NCBI GenBank assembly: GCA_963840535.1
Contig: CAWIZJ010000015.1
Coordinates: 17,719 to 81,718 of the forward strand
Source of the DNA: VAZQ01 sp963840535
GTDB taxonomy: Bacteria; Pseudomonadota; Alphaproteobacteria; Rhizobiales; Xanthobacteraceae
Length of the DNA: 64,000 nucleotides
Direction of reading: 5' to 3'
Below the pieces are notes generated by a model. It ran no database searches, was not told the origin of the DNA, and saw only the letters and a program-made list of their open reading frames with translations. Both the position numbers and the translations under genes were made by a program. Position 1 is the first letter of the stretch, and each line of letters begins with the position of its first letter. Shown here one piece after another: positions 1-7,229 of the stretch.

Positions 1-826
1 CGACGACCATCACCGCCAGCACGGTCGCCGCCCAGAAATCGGGAATGAGGTAGGGCAGGGTGTGGCCCACGCCGCCGATGGTGGTCATCACGCCGCACAC
101 CAGGCCGCGCAGCCAGGGCGCGCCGCGCCCGGTGAGCGAGCCGTCGTCGGAGGCCGCCTCCGCAAAGCCCATGGAGATGCCGGCGCCGACCGAGGCCGCC
201 ATGCCGACCAGGAAGGTCTCCCAGGTGTTGTGGGTGGCGAAGGCGGCGGCGAACAGCGGCGCCAGCGTGGAGACCGAGCCGTCCATCAGCCCGGCCAGCC
301 CCGGCTGCACGTATTGCAGCAGGAACACCCGGCGTGCGGTCTCGTCCTCCTCGGCACGCGCGCTCGGGGTGAGCAGCTTCTGCTCGAGCTTCTGTGCCAG
401 GCTCTCGTGGGCGACCTCGGCCTCGGCGAGCTCGACCAGGAGCTGGCGCACCGAGGCATCGCGCGTGGTCTCGGCCGCCCGGCGGTAGAAGCGCGCCGCC
501 TCGTACTCCATGTTCTCCGCGAACTTGCGCACCTCGTCGAGGTTGAGCGGCTGCGTGAGCCAGAGCGGCTTCTTCTGGATGAAGCCCTTGACGTCCTGGC
601 GACGGATGAGCGGCAGATACTCGCCGAACTTGGAGCGGTAGAGGTCGAACAGCATGCTGCGATGGCGCACCTCCTCCTCCGCCATCTGGTCGAACACCTT
701 GGCCGAGGCGGCGAACTGCCCGCGCAGCCCCTCGGCGAAGCCGCGATAGATGCGGCTGTCCTCCTCCTCGTTGGTGATGGCGAGCGCGAGAATCTCCTGT
801 TCCGACAGGTCGGCGAAGCGCTTCAC
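1..826 (-). CDS. mbfA: Membrane-bound ferritin / iron exporter MbfA (C-terminus cut by window edge)
   Basis: Read on the minus strand from a GTG at 826-824, the frame stays open to base 1. The N-terminal half is a ferritin-like (rubrerythrin/Erv1) four-helix domain, with acidic clusters such as NEEEDSRIYRGF near residue 20 and an EEEVRH motif near residue 56 that would form the di-iron site. The C-terminal half, from about residue 175, is a VIT1/CCC1-type membrane domain with the signatures QPGLAGLMDGSVSTLAP and GMAASVGAGISMGFAEAASD. This two-domain order is that of MbfA, an inner-membrane iron exporter of rhizobia that protects against iron and peroxide stress. The gene is partial: the last transmembrane segments lie outside the window. 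An iron control element lies 39 bases upstream. GTG is chosen because it gives the usual short N-terminus VKRFADLSEQE. Confidence 0.88.
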   Translation of the reverse strand, partial: MKRFADLSEQEILALAITNEEEDSRIYRGFAEGLRGQFAASAKVFDQMAEEEVRHRSMLFDLYRSKFGEYLPLIRRQDVKGFIQKKPLWLTQPLNLDEVRKFAENMEYEAARFYRRAAETTRDASVRQLLVELAEAEVAHESLAQKLEQKLLTPSARAEEDETARRVFLLQYVQPGLAGLMDGSVSTLAPLFAAAFATHNTWETFLVGMAASVGAGISMGFAEAASDDGSLTGRGAPWLRGLVCGVMTTIGGVGHTLPYLIPDFWAATVLAVMVV

Positions 827-864
827 TGGACACTCCCGCGCCCAACGCAGGCGCAATCTCTTCA

Positions 865-879
865 TTAGAAATATTCTAA
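865..879 (-). promoter_or_regulatory. Iron control element (ICE / Irr box) upstream of mbfA
   Basis: The 15 bases TTAGAAATATTCTAA form a perfect inverted repeat: two 6-base arms, TTAGAA and TTCTAA, around a 3-base spacer. This matches the known Irr-binding ICE consensus of rhizobia, TTTAGAA-N3-TTCTAAA, apart from the outermost base. The box lies 38 bases upstream of the mbfA start codon. mbfA is an established Irr target in Bradyrhizobium and Agrobacterium, where Irr represses it when iron is scarce. The site is visible in the sequence; binding by Irr is inferred. Confidence 0.8.
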
Positions 880-1010
880 GCGGGAAAATCGGGCTTTTGA
901 CAAGCCGGACATGATGGGTCCTACCTGCAGCAGTCCTCGCGCGCCGGGCGGGGAGGGCATCTGGGAACCGAGTGTCCTCGGCGGGCGAGGACGAAAGAGA
1001 CGACGCGCGC

Positions 1011-1502
1011 ATGAAGCGAGCCGACCACGGTGCCGTGCGGAGCGCGCTCGAGCCCACCCTGCGGCGGGCGCTTCATCTCTACTGGCGGTTCGCACGTGCC
1101 ATGACGCTCGGCGTCCGCGCCCTGGTGGTCGACGGCGAGGGACGCATTTTCCTGGTCCGGCACAGCTACGTGAGCGGCTGGCACCTGCCCGGCGGCGGGG
1201 TCGAGGCGGGCGAGACCATGACGCAGGCGCTCGCCCGCGAATTGCACGAGGAGGGCAATATCGAGCTGACCGAGCCGCCGCGGCTGTTCGGCCTATACTT
1301 CAACGACCGCGCTTCCCGCCGCGATCACGTTTCGCTCTACGTAGTGCGCGGCTTTCGCCAGCAACCGGCCCCGGTCCCTGGCCGCGAGATCGTGGCGCAC
1401 GGCTTCTTCGCTCCGGATGCGCTGCCCAGCGATACCACCGCAGCAACCCGCGCCCGCATCGTCGAGGTGCTCGGCGGCGCGCCGGCCAGCGAGCGATGGT
1501 AG
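1011..1502 (+). CDS. Nudix hydrolase
   Basis: This 163-residue protein has one Nudix domain. The Nudix box spans about residues 62-84 and fits the G-x5-E-x7-REUxEExGU pattern: GGVEAGE, then seven residues, then RELHEEGNI. These residues bind the divalent metal that hydrolyses a nucleoside diphosphate linked to another group. The N-terminal part (LYWRFARAMTLGVRALVVD) is typical of a rhizobial Nudix subgroup whose substrate is not known. A start at 972 would add 13 residues; the ATG at 1011 is preferred because a purine-rich stretch (GAAAGAG) lies about 12 bases ahead and conservation begins there. It diverges from mbfA and has no visible operon partner. Confidence 0.8.
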   Translation: MKRADHGAVRSALEPTLRRALHLYWRFARAMTLGVRALVVDGEGRIFLVRHSYVSGWHLPGGGVEAGETMTQALARELHEEGNIELTEPPRLFGLYFNDRASRRDHVSLYVVRGFRQQPAPVPGREIVAHGFFAPDALPSDTTAATRARIVEVLGGAPASERW

Positions 1503-1648
1503 TCTGCTGCACACAGCGCCCGACGCGGAGCGACGGGCGGTCGCAACCCATTCGCGAATCGCTTAAGGTGGCGCCATCCAGACATAGTGTTCATTGCTCG
1601 GAACCATGGTAGCGTGCGCGTTGGCGGGGTGCAGCCGCGGATCGCGTC

Positions 1649-1981
1649 ATGAGGCACCGACGAGCCAGAACAGGGATCGAGGCTGCGAACGACAATTTCG
1701 TGCGCCCGCATCGTTCCGGCGCACGCCGGGAGCCTGCGTCGGTGGTCCGCTTCCCCGGCGCCGCCTCCGAGCCGTTTCGCATCCGTCCGCGCTCGCTGCC
1801 GATCGCCGGCCTCGCCGGCCTCATCCTGGTCGCGCTCTCGGGTGCGTTCCTGTTGGGTCTCGCCGCCATCGGCCTGCTGGCGGTTGCCGTTCTTGCGGTC
1901 GAGCGCGCCCGTCCCCATGGCGGGACCCGCCTGCGCACGCTCGGCGATCGTGTCGTCAGGTGGGCGAAGGCGCGCAGCTAG
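1649..1981 (+). CDS. Small hypothetical membrane protein
   Basis: This 110-residue protein is not one I recognise. It has a basic, arginine-rich N-terminus (about residues 1-48), then two closely spaced hydrophobic segments (about 49-65 and 68-83), then a basic tail rich in Arg. This looks like a small inner-membrane hairpin protein with both ends in the cytoplasm by the positive-inside rule. The motif AANDNF is common in alphaproteobacterial hypothetical proteins. Its stop codon TAG is part of the left end of the first palindromic element. The reading frame has the strong third-position GC bias expected of a real gene here. Function unknown. Confidence 0.55.
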   Translation: MRHRRARTGIEAANDNFVRPHRSGARREPASVVRFPGAASEPFRIRPRSLPIAGLAGLILVALSGAFLLGLAAIGLLAVAVLAVERARPHGGTRLRTLGDRVVRWAKARS

Positions 1982-2053
1982 TGCGGTGTCTTTGACGTTC
2001 CGATCAGTCTCGCGGCGGTTCCGTCATCGGAACGTCAAAGACAACCGCACTAG
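1978..2053. repeat. Long palindrome 1 (CTAGTGCGG-ended)
   Basis: The left arm (1978-2004) and right arm (2026-2053) are nearly perfect reverse complements, about 27 bases each, separated by a 21-base loop. The only mismatch is one extra base near GGT/ACC. The element begins CTAGTGCGG and ends CCGCACTAG. It overlaps the stop codon of the preceding small gene. In size and structure it resembles a non-coding palindromic repeat (REP/MITE-like) and could also act as a terminator for the gene at 1649. Confidence 0.7.
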
Positions 2054-2066
2054 CACCATAGACTTG

Positions 2067-2142
2067 CTAGTGTCCCTTTGCTTCCGACGTTCGCACTCGA
2101 GCGTGCTGCAATGTGAAGCGAACGTCGGAAGCGGGACACTAG
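2067..2142. repeat. Long palindrome 2 (CTAGTGTCCC-ended)
   Basis: The left arm (2067-2094, CTAGTGTCCC followed by CTTCCGACGTTCGC) pairs with the right arm (2118-2142) across a 23-base loop, with a small bulge of two or three T residues on the left. It also starts and ends with CTAG. It lies 13 bases after palindrome 1 and only 23 bases before the start of the RuBisCO-like gene, so it fills what would be that gene's leader. CTAG is rare in high-GC genomes, which makes the shared CTAG ends of the two elements notable. Confidence 0.7.
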
Positions 2143-2165
2143 CGTTCCGAGCGCCGCGAATAGCC

Positions 2166-3251
2166 GTGTCCGCCCGCTTGCACGCCGTTTACCGGGTCCG
2201 CTGCGATGCCCGCTCGATCGAGACGCGTGCACGCGCGATCGCGGTCGAGCAGAGCGTCGAGATGCCGCTGGCGGCGATCGACGACGAATTCGTGCTCGCG
2301 AGCATCGTCGGCCGCGTCGAGGCGATCACCGAGCGGGAAGGCGGGGAGTTCGAGGTCCGCGTCGCGCTTGCGGGCGAGACCGTCGGCGGCGATCCCGGGC
2401 AGCTCGTCAACATGCTGTTCGGCAACACCTCGCTGCACGAGGACGTGGTGCTGGAGGACGTCGCGTTTCCGGGCGAGCTCGCGAGGAGCTTCGGCGGCCC
2501 CCGCCATGGACTCGACGGATTGCGGCGGCGGGTTGCCGCTGGCGAGCGCGCGATGACGGCCACGGCGCTCAAGCCGCAGGGCCTGCCGCCGCAGCGGCTG
2601 GCGACACTGGCGGCGCGCTTCGCACAAGGCGGCATCGACTACATCAAGGACGATCACGGGCTCGCCGATCAGTCCTATTCGCCGTTTGCCGCGCGCGTGG
2701 AGGCGGTCGCCGCGGCGCTCGGCGGCGCCCACGCGCGCTATGTGCCGAGCCTCTCCGGCGATCTCGACGCCATGCGCAGGCAGATTGCCGTCGCGCGCGC
2801 CGTCGGCGTCGACACCGTCATGGTGGCGCCGATGATCATGGGCTTCTCCAACTTTCATCGCCTGGTGCGCGAGCATCCCGATCTCGCCTTCGTCGCCCAT
2901 CCCAGCCTGGGTGGGGCGGCGCGCATCGCGCCGCCGCTGCTCCTCGGCAAGTTGTTCCGCATGCTGGGGGCCGATGCGGTGGTGTTTCCAAATCATGGCG
3001 GCCGCTTCGGCTATTCCCGGGAAATCTGCCGGGCGCTCGGGCGCAGCGCGCTGGCGGAGCGCGACGGGCTGCGCCCCTCGGTGCCGGTCCCGGCCGGCGG
3101 CATGACCACCGACCGCGTGGCCGAGATGCTTGATTTCTACGGGACCGAGGTCATGTTGCTGGTCGGCGGTGCCCTGCTCGAGGCGCGCGAGCGCCTGGTC
3201 GAGGCGACCGCCGCCTTCGTCGCAGCGGTCCACGAGCATCGGTACGGATGA
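2166..3251 (+). CDS. RuBisCO-like protein (form IV)
   Basis: This protein of about 361 residues has the RuBisCO large-subunit fold signature without being a carboxylase. ALKPQGL (Lys136) corresponds to the KPK loop lysine of RuBisCO. GGIDYIKDDHGLADQ (from residue 155) corresponds to the GGxDFxKDDE motif: Lys161 and Asp163 are kept, but the second metal-ligand acid is His164. PVPAGGMTTDRV near residue 300 is the phosphate-binding segment. KDDH and the short length point to a type IV RuBisCO-like protein, perhaps of the DeepYkr or NonPhoto groups. Known members enolise or isomerise sugar phosphates such as 5-methylthioribulose-1-phosphate. The start is a GTG at 2166, which gives the family-like VSARLHAVYRV; the frame is open further upstream through the palindromes. 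It overlaps the cupin gene by 4 bases, so the two are probably translated together. Confidence 0.82.
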   Translation: MSARLHAVYRVRCDARSIETRARAIAVEQSVEMPLAAIDDEFVLASIVGRVEAITEREGGEFEVRVALAGETVGGDPGQLVNMLFGNTSLHEDVVLEDVAFPGELARSFGGPRHGLDGLRRRVAAGERAMTATALKPQGLPPQRLATLAARFAQGGIDYIKDDHGLADQSYSPFAARVEAVAAALGGAHARYVPSLSGDLDAMRRQIAVARAVGVDTVMVAPMIMGFSNFHRLVREHPDLAFVAHPSLGGAARIAPPLLLGKLFRMLGADAVVFPNHGGRFGYSREICRALGRSALAERDGLRPSVPVPAGGMTTDRVAEMLDFYGTEVMLLVGGALLEARERLVEATAAFVAAVHEHRYG

Positions 3252-3733
3252 CGACATCGGGAGCGTCGGGAATGGCGAGCCGCCCCATCCATCGCAAGGC
3301 CAAGGGCTGGCGCTGGGAGGGCGTCGACGAGTTGCCCTACAAGGAAGACAGCCGCGCGCTGTTCAGATCGATCACCCGCCAAGTGCTGTTCGCCGATCCC
3401 GATCTGGCCGGGGAGCTGCGCTATTTCGAGGTGGCGCCGGGCGGCTTCTCCACCCTCGAGCGTCACGAGCACATGCATGCGGTGCTGATCCTGCGCGGGC
3501 GCGGCCATTGCCTCGTCGGCGGCGAGGTCAAGCCGGTCGACACCCGCGATCTCGTCACCGTGCCGGCGCTGACCTGGCATCAGTTCCGCGCCACCAGGGG
3601 CGAGCCGCTCGGCTTCCTCTGCATGGTCAACGCCAGCCGCGACAAGCCGCAGCTGCCGTCCGCCGAGGACCTGGCCGAGCTCGAGCGGAATACCGGCATT
3701 GCCGCCTTCCTGCGCAACCAACCGGAATCATAG
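3248..3733 (+). CDS. Cupin-domain protein coupled to the RuBisCO-like gene
   Basis: This 161-residue single-domain cupin starts in the ATGA that overlaps the RuBisCO-like stop codon. His73, His75 and His77 (ERHEHMHAVLILRG) form the first cupin metal motif, and LTWHQFRA holds the histidine of the second. A Mn or Fe site in a small beta-barrel is therefore expected. In Rhodospirillum rubrum a RuBisCO-like 5-methylthioribulose-1-P isomerase works with a cupin-type methylsulfurylase that releases methanethiol and yields 1-deoxyxylulose-5-P. The same pairing here suggests, but does not prove, the same job. Other cupins (isomerases, dioxygenases) cannot be excluded. Confidence 0.75.
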   Translation: MTTSGASGMASRPIHRKAKGWRWEGVDELPYKEDSRALFRSITRQVLFADPDLAGELRYFEVAPGGFSTLERHEHMHAVLILRGRGHCLVGGEVKPVDTRDLVTVPALTWHQFRATRGEPLGFLCMVNASRDKPQLPSAEDLAELERNTGIAAFLRNQPES

Positions 3734-5145
3734 TTGCGACCCGTGCCGCGTCCTTCGCGACTGCTCCTGCTCTGACGACCTTCCTCGTCGCCACCGTGTG
3801 CGCGCACGCCGACACGGAGAGCCGCGACCGCCGGACCTTCCTCGACATCTACCGCGGGCTCGTCGAGATCGACACCACCGATGCCGCCGGCGACACCCTG
3901 CGGGCCGCCGAGGCCATGGCGGCGCGGCTGGCCGCCGGCGGCCTCCCGGCGCGCGACATCTCCGTGCTGTCGTCGGGACCGCGCAAGGGCAACCTGGTGG
4001 CGCGGCTGCGCGGCACCGGCGCACGGCGTCCGCTGCTGCTGCTTGCCCATCTCGATGTGGTCGAGGCCACGCGTGCGGACTGGGACTGCGAGCCGTTCAA
4101 GCTCACCGAGGTCGACGGCTACTTCCGCGGCCGCGGGGTGATCGATGACAAGGCGATGGCCGCGATCTTCGTCGCCAATTTCATTCGCTATGTGCGGGAG
4201 GGCTGGAAGGGCGACCGCGACATCATCCTCGCGCTCACCGCCGACGAGGAGCTGTCCGATTCCCCCCACAACGGCGTGCGCTTCCTGCTGCGGCAGCACC
4301 GCGAGCTGATCGACGCCGAGCTCGCCATCAACAAGGGCGGCGGCGGGACGCTGCGCAATGGCAGGCCGTTCCGCCTCGCTGTGCAGCACGCCGAGAAGGT
4401 CTATCAGACCTATTCGCTCGAGGTCACCGATCGCGGCGGGCACAGCGCCGCGCCGGGCCGGAACAATGCCATCTACCGGCTGGCCGAAGCCTTGCGCGTG
4501 CTCGCGCGCCACGAGTTTCCGGTTCGGCTCAATGCGGTGACGCGTGCCTTTTTCGAGCGCATGACGGCGAGCGAGGCGCCCCCCGTCGCCGATGCCATGC
4601 GCGCGCTGCTCGCCGGCCGCACCGACACCGAGACGCTGGCGCCGCTCACGAGCCGTCCGGACTACAACGCCCAGATCCGCACCACCTGCGTCGCCACCAT
4701 GCTCGCGGCCGGACATGCCGAGAACGCCTTGCCGCAGACCGCGCGCGCCACCGTCAACTGCCGGATCCTGCCGGACGAATTGATCGCGGAAGTCTCCCGC
4801 ACGCTGGCTCGCGTGATCGCCGACGAAAACGTCGCCGTCGTTCCGCGGGGCACCGCGATCGTGAGCCCGCCGTCGCCGATCGATCCGCAGCTCATGCAAA
4901 CCATCGGTCGGCTCGCCCTGGAAATGTGGCTGGGCGTGCCGCTCAACGCCACCATGTCGGCGGGCTATACCGACAATCGCTGGCTGCGCAACGCCGGCAT
5001 CCCCGCCTACGGCATTTCCGGCCTGTTCACCGACCCCGGCAACAGCGGGGTGCACGGGCGCAACGAGCGGGTCGCGGTCAAGGCGGTCCACGACAGCAGG
5101 GAATTCCTCGACCGCCTGGTCAAGCGTCTGTCCGGCGGCTCGTGA
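3734..5145 (+). CDS. M20-family metallopeptidase, exported (frameshift near start)
   Basis: The conserved frame from about 3776 encodes an M20/M25/M40 peptidase. LLLLAHLDVVEA carries the first zinc ligand and catalytic Asp, RGRGVIDDKAM the bridging Asp, and LTADEELSD the catalytic Glu and metal-binding Glu. TDRGGHSAAPG is the dimerisation-domain histidine motif, and STDPGNSGVHGRNE-like FTDPGNSGVHGRNER near the end holds the last zinc ligand. An N-terminal hydrophobic stretch ending in VCAHA looks like a signal peptide. The start is unclear. TTG at 3734 or GTG at 3743 gives RPVPRPSRLLLL and then hits TGA at 3773; a one-base shift there would join it smoothly to TTFLVATVCAHA. I infer an indel. 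It may be in one operon with the cupin. Confidence 0.8.
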
Positions 5146-5180
5146 GACGGCGGAGCTTGCTCGATCCGGGAAACGCTGGG

Positions 5181-5540
5181 CTACCTGCCCCGAGACGGGC
5201 TGCAGAACGCGCGATGCAGCGCCTCGATGATCTCGCGCACCTCGGTTCGGGCGAGCGAGTAATAGATGTTCTTCCCGTCGCGGCGCGCTTCCACCAGGTT
5301 TTCGCCGCGCAGACGCGCAAGCTGCTGCGATACCGCCGGCTGGCGCAGCCCCAGCGCCTGCTCGATCTCGGAAACCGATTTTTCGCCGTCGATCAGCAGG
5401 CAGAGAATCATCAGCCGTGTCTCGTGTGCGAGTGCCTTCAGGAACGCACTCGCCTCGCTGGCATTCCGCACCAGCGTGTCGAGATCGATCTCGGGCCCCG
5501 GCGGTCGCGGACGACGCTCGGCATTGGCGCGACCTCTCAT
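5181..5540 (-). CDS. soxR: ArsR-family sulfur-sensing repressor SoxR (SqrR/BigR type)
   Basis: This 119-residue winged-helix repressor has the ArsR/SmtB core LKALAHETRLMILCLL and a recognition helix around RQPAVSQQLARLRGENLV. It lacks the classical metal-site motif ELCVCDL. Instead it has two cysteines, Cys47 in alpha-2/3 (MILCLL) and Cys113 near the C-terminus (RAFCSP). They are 66 residues apart, the same spacing as the per/polysulfide-sensing pair of SqrR, BigR and SoxR. In those proteins a tetrasulfide bridge between the two cysteines releases DNA. It lies 10 bases downstream of soxS, as in the Paracoccus soxSR operon, and next to the sox genes it would control. Confidence 0.88.
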   Translation of the reverse strand: MRGRANAERRPRPPGPEIDLDTLVRNASEASAFLKALAHETRLMILCLLIDGEKSVSEIEQALGLRQPAVSQQLARLRGENLVEARRDGKNIYYSLARTEVREIIEALHRAFCSPSRGR

Positions 5541-5550
5541 CGCTGCCCCC

Positions 5551-5946
5551 TCATCGTGTCGAGGGTGCGTCGGCAGTGGCCGCCGCGGGTTGCGGGAGCG
5601 GCGGCACCAGTGCTTTGAGCCTGCCCCAGAAGAAATCCTGCCCGGGATAGCCTTCGATCCTTGCGATTTCGCGGCTATCGTCGACGAGGACGAAGGTCGG
5701 CGAGAAGCGAACCGGGCTCGTCACTTCGATCTCGAGGTCGCCGATGCGATCGATGTCCACGAACCGGATCGGAACGCGCTTGCCGATGTCGGTCTTGGGA
5801 TAGATCGGGGCGATCTCGAGATCCCAGGCCGCGCACCATGAGCAGCCCGCGCGCCGGAACATCAGGAGCTCCAGCGCCGTCGTGGCGCCGGCGGAGATCA
5901 GCAGCAGCATCGCCGCGGCAACGACGGACCGTACCATGGCAACCAA
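5551..5946 (-). CDS. soxS: Periplasmic thioredoxin-like protein SoxS
   Basis: This 131-residue protein has a signal peptide (hydrophobic residues 8-24) and a thioredoxin fold with the redox motif Cys35-Ser-Trp-Cys38. The surrounding sequence, MFRRAGCSWCAAWDLEIAPIYP, is typical of SoxS. SoxS is a periplasmic thiol-disulfide protein needed to reactivate Sox proteins, mainly SoxY, in Paracoccus. SPTFVLVDDSREIARIEGYPGQDFFW holds the expected cis-Pro and C-terminal strand. It is the first gene of a soxS-soxR pair, and it may also be read through from the dsrE-like gene 124 bases upstream. A second Met at residue 4 is an alternative start. Confidence 0.85.
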   Translation of the reverse strand: MVAMVRSVVAAAMLLLISAGATTALELLMFRRAGCSWCAAWDLEIAPIYPKTDIGKRVPIRFVDIDRIGDLEIEVTSPVRFSPTFVLVDDSREIARIEGYPGQDFFWGRLKALVPPLPQPAAATADAPSTR

Positions 5947-5987
5947 ATTCCGTGTTCGCGCCGGACCGGCCCAAATATAAGTGAAAT

Positions 5988-6005
5988 TGAATATGTCTGC
6001 GAGCG
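5988..6005. promoter_or_regulatory. Candidate sox operator, copy 1 (upstream of soxS)
   Basis: The 18 bases TGAATATGTCTGCGAGCG recur, with 16 of 18 matches and in the same orientation, at 8261-8278 in the soxA/soxY divergent region. Here the motif is about 42-60 bases upstream of soxS, a sensible place for a repressor or activator site. It lies in an AT-rich patch (CCAAATATAAGTGAAATT) that could hold the promoter. SoxR is the obvious candidate binder, but no clear dyad is visible, so this is inference from the shared sequence and position. Confidence 0.4.
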
Positions 6006-6069
6006 CAATCCGCCACGTCCGTGACTACGTATGCACGTGCCGCGAGGGTGGACGGCGGTCACCAAATGC

Positions 6070-6585
6070 TCACCCGACCTTGAGATAGGCGAAGCCCTTT
6101 CCTTGCAGCTCGGCCACCGTGGCGACGCCCGACGGCACGAACTTGAGGAAGGCGTCCTTGCGGGTCTTGGCGGGATCGATCTTCAAGCGCTTGTAGGTGA
6201 TCTGGCAGAGAAAGGCCTCGGCGCCGTACTTGGTCAGGCCGACGAAACGCTGGTAGATGTCGGGGTCGATATTGTCCTTTTCCCACGGGGTGCCGGTGCG
6301 GTCCTCGAGGAAGAATTTGATCCCCGCGGCGTGGGCGACCACCACCAGCTTGAGCCTGAAGGTGTCGAAATCGTAGGCCGAATAGTGGTTGAGCATGTTC
6401 TGCAGCATTTGCGAGAAACGCTGCGGATCGCCGAAATCGCAGTGATAGACGCAGGCGACGTCGGTCTCCTTCTTGATGCCGGCGAGGTCGAGCGCAGCCG
6501 GATTGCCGCGCGCGCCGCTTGCCGACGCCAGCACCGCGCCGGACGCAGCCATGGCGCCGATGATCTCCCGTCGGTTCCTGGGCAT
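6070..6585 (-). CDS. Tat-exported DsrE-like protein of the sox operon
   Basis: This 171-residue protein begins with a twin-arginine type signal (NRREIIGAMAASG, residues 4-16). The mature part resembles the DsrE/DsrF sulfurtransferase-like family: DVACVYHCDFG carries Cys45 and Cys49, YDFDTFRLKLVVVAHAAGIKFFL is the characteristic strand-helix core, and FLCQITYKRL holds another cysteine. DsrE-type proteins carry persulfides on cysteine. An exported version in a sox operon suggests a role in moving or trapping sulfane sulfur in the periplasm; this is inference. The gene follows soxX by 18 bases and precedes soxS, so it belongs to the leftward soxA-soxX operon. Confidence 0.7.
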   Translation of the reverse strand: MPRNRREIIGAMAASGAVLASASGARGNPAALDLAGIKKETDVACVYHCDFGDPQRFSQMLQNMLNHYSAYDFDTFRLKLVVVAHAAGIKFFLEDRTGTPWEKDNIDPDIYQRFVGLTKYGAEAFLCQITYKRLKIDPAKTRKDAFLKFVPSGVATVAELQGKGFAYLKVG

Positions 6586-6603
6586 GAGTGCTCTCCTCGA
6601 TAG

Positions 6604-7215
6604 CTACTTGTTGACCGGGCTGTCCGGGCTCATCACCAGCGCCACGAGATCCTTGATCTGATCGACGGTCAGGATCTTGCTGGCGCCGAACCGCGGCATG
6701 TTGGAGCACGGAAGCCCCGCGTGTGAATTGTAGATCTTCTCGTACACCGCCTTGGTGTCGGCTTCGGCGAAGTTCCGCAGCTTGCCGTAGTTGAGCAGCG
6801 GCGGACCGAGCGTGCCGTAGCTGACTTCCTGCTTGGTCATCTGGTGGCAGGCGTAGCAGTTCCCGCCGTTCGGCCGTCGGGCCGGAAGGTCGGTAAAGCG
6901 TTGGCCGTAGCCGGACTGGGCGTTCTCCTCCCCCTTCCTCCAGTCGCCGATGTACTGGTGGTCGGACGGATGGACGATGCTCGCCCGTTCCCGCTGCTGG
7001 ATTTCCTCGGCGATCGCCTTGGGCGGTGCATTGCGGTGGATCGAGCACTGGCGGATGGTCTCGTCGGGCACCAGGCGGGCTTCCCACCCGGACGGCAGAA
7101 TGGGAAACGCCGCCTTGACCGCGGCATCCACGCGCGCGGGATCGGGTTTCTGCTGGGCGAGCGCTGGTGCGGTGCTCACCGCGAGGAGGAGAGCGCCGGT
7201 AAGGACGATCCGCAT
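6604..7215 (-). CDS. soxX: Sulfur-oxidising cytochrome c SoxX
   Basis: This 203-residue protein has a signal peptide (residues 1-20, ending ALAQQ) and one c-type haem motif, Cys120-Tyr-Ala-Cys123-His124. The distal methionine is probably in LPCSNMPRFG. RRPNGGNCYACH and SYGTLGPPLLNYGK are hallmark SoxX segments. With SoxA it forms the SoxAX enzyme that joins thiosulfate to the SoxY cysteine and passes the electrons onward. The ATG at 7215 follows the soxA stop (7230) by 14 bases, so the two are co-transcribed. Confidence 0.93.
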   Translation of the reverse strand: MRIVLTGALLLAVSTAPALAQQKPDPARVDAAVKAAFPILPSGWEARLVPDETIRQCSIHRNAPPKAIAEEIQQRERASIVHPSDHQYIGDWRKGEENAQSGYGQRFTDLPARRPNGGNCYACHQMTKQEVSYGTLGPPLLNYGKLRNFAEADTKAVYEKIYNSHAGLPCSNMPRFGASKILTVDQIKDLVALVMSPDSPVNK

Positions 7216-7229
7216 GGCTGCCTCCACGA

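Noticed and set aside
2139..3257. Long open frame (372 residues) on the minus strand opposite the RuBisCO-like gene
   Set aside because: It is a shadow of high-GC codon bias; the plus strand carries clear RuBisCO-like motifs.
3580..5091. 503-residue minus-strand frame opposite the M20 peptidase
   Set aside because: Composition typical of antisense frames (His/Gly/Arg-rich) and no family resemblance; the plus strand has all peptidase motifs.
5181..5540. Arsenic or zinc sensor ArsR/SmtB
   Set aside because: The metal-binding ELCVCDL motif is missing, while the 66-residue cysteine spacing and soxS linkage fit SoxR.
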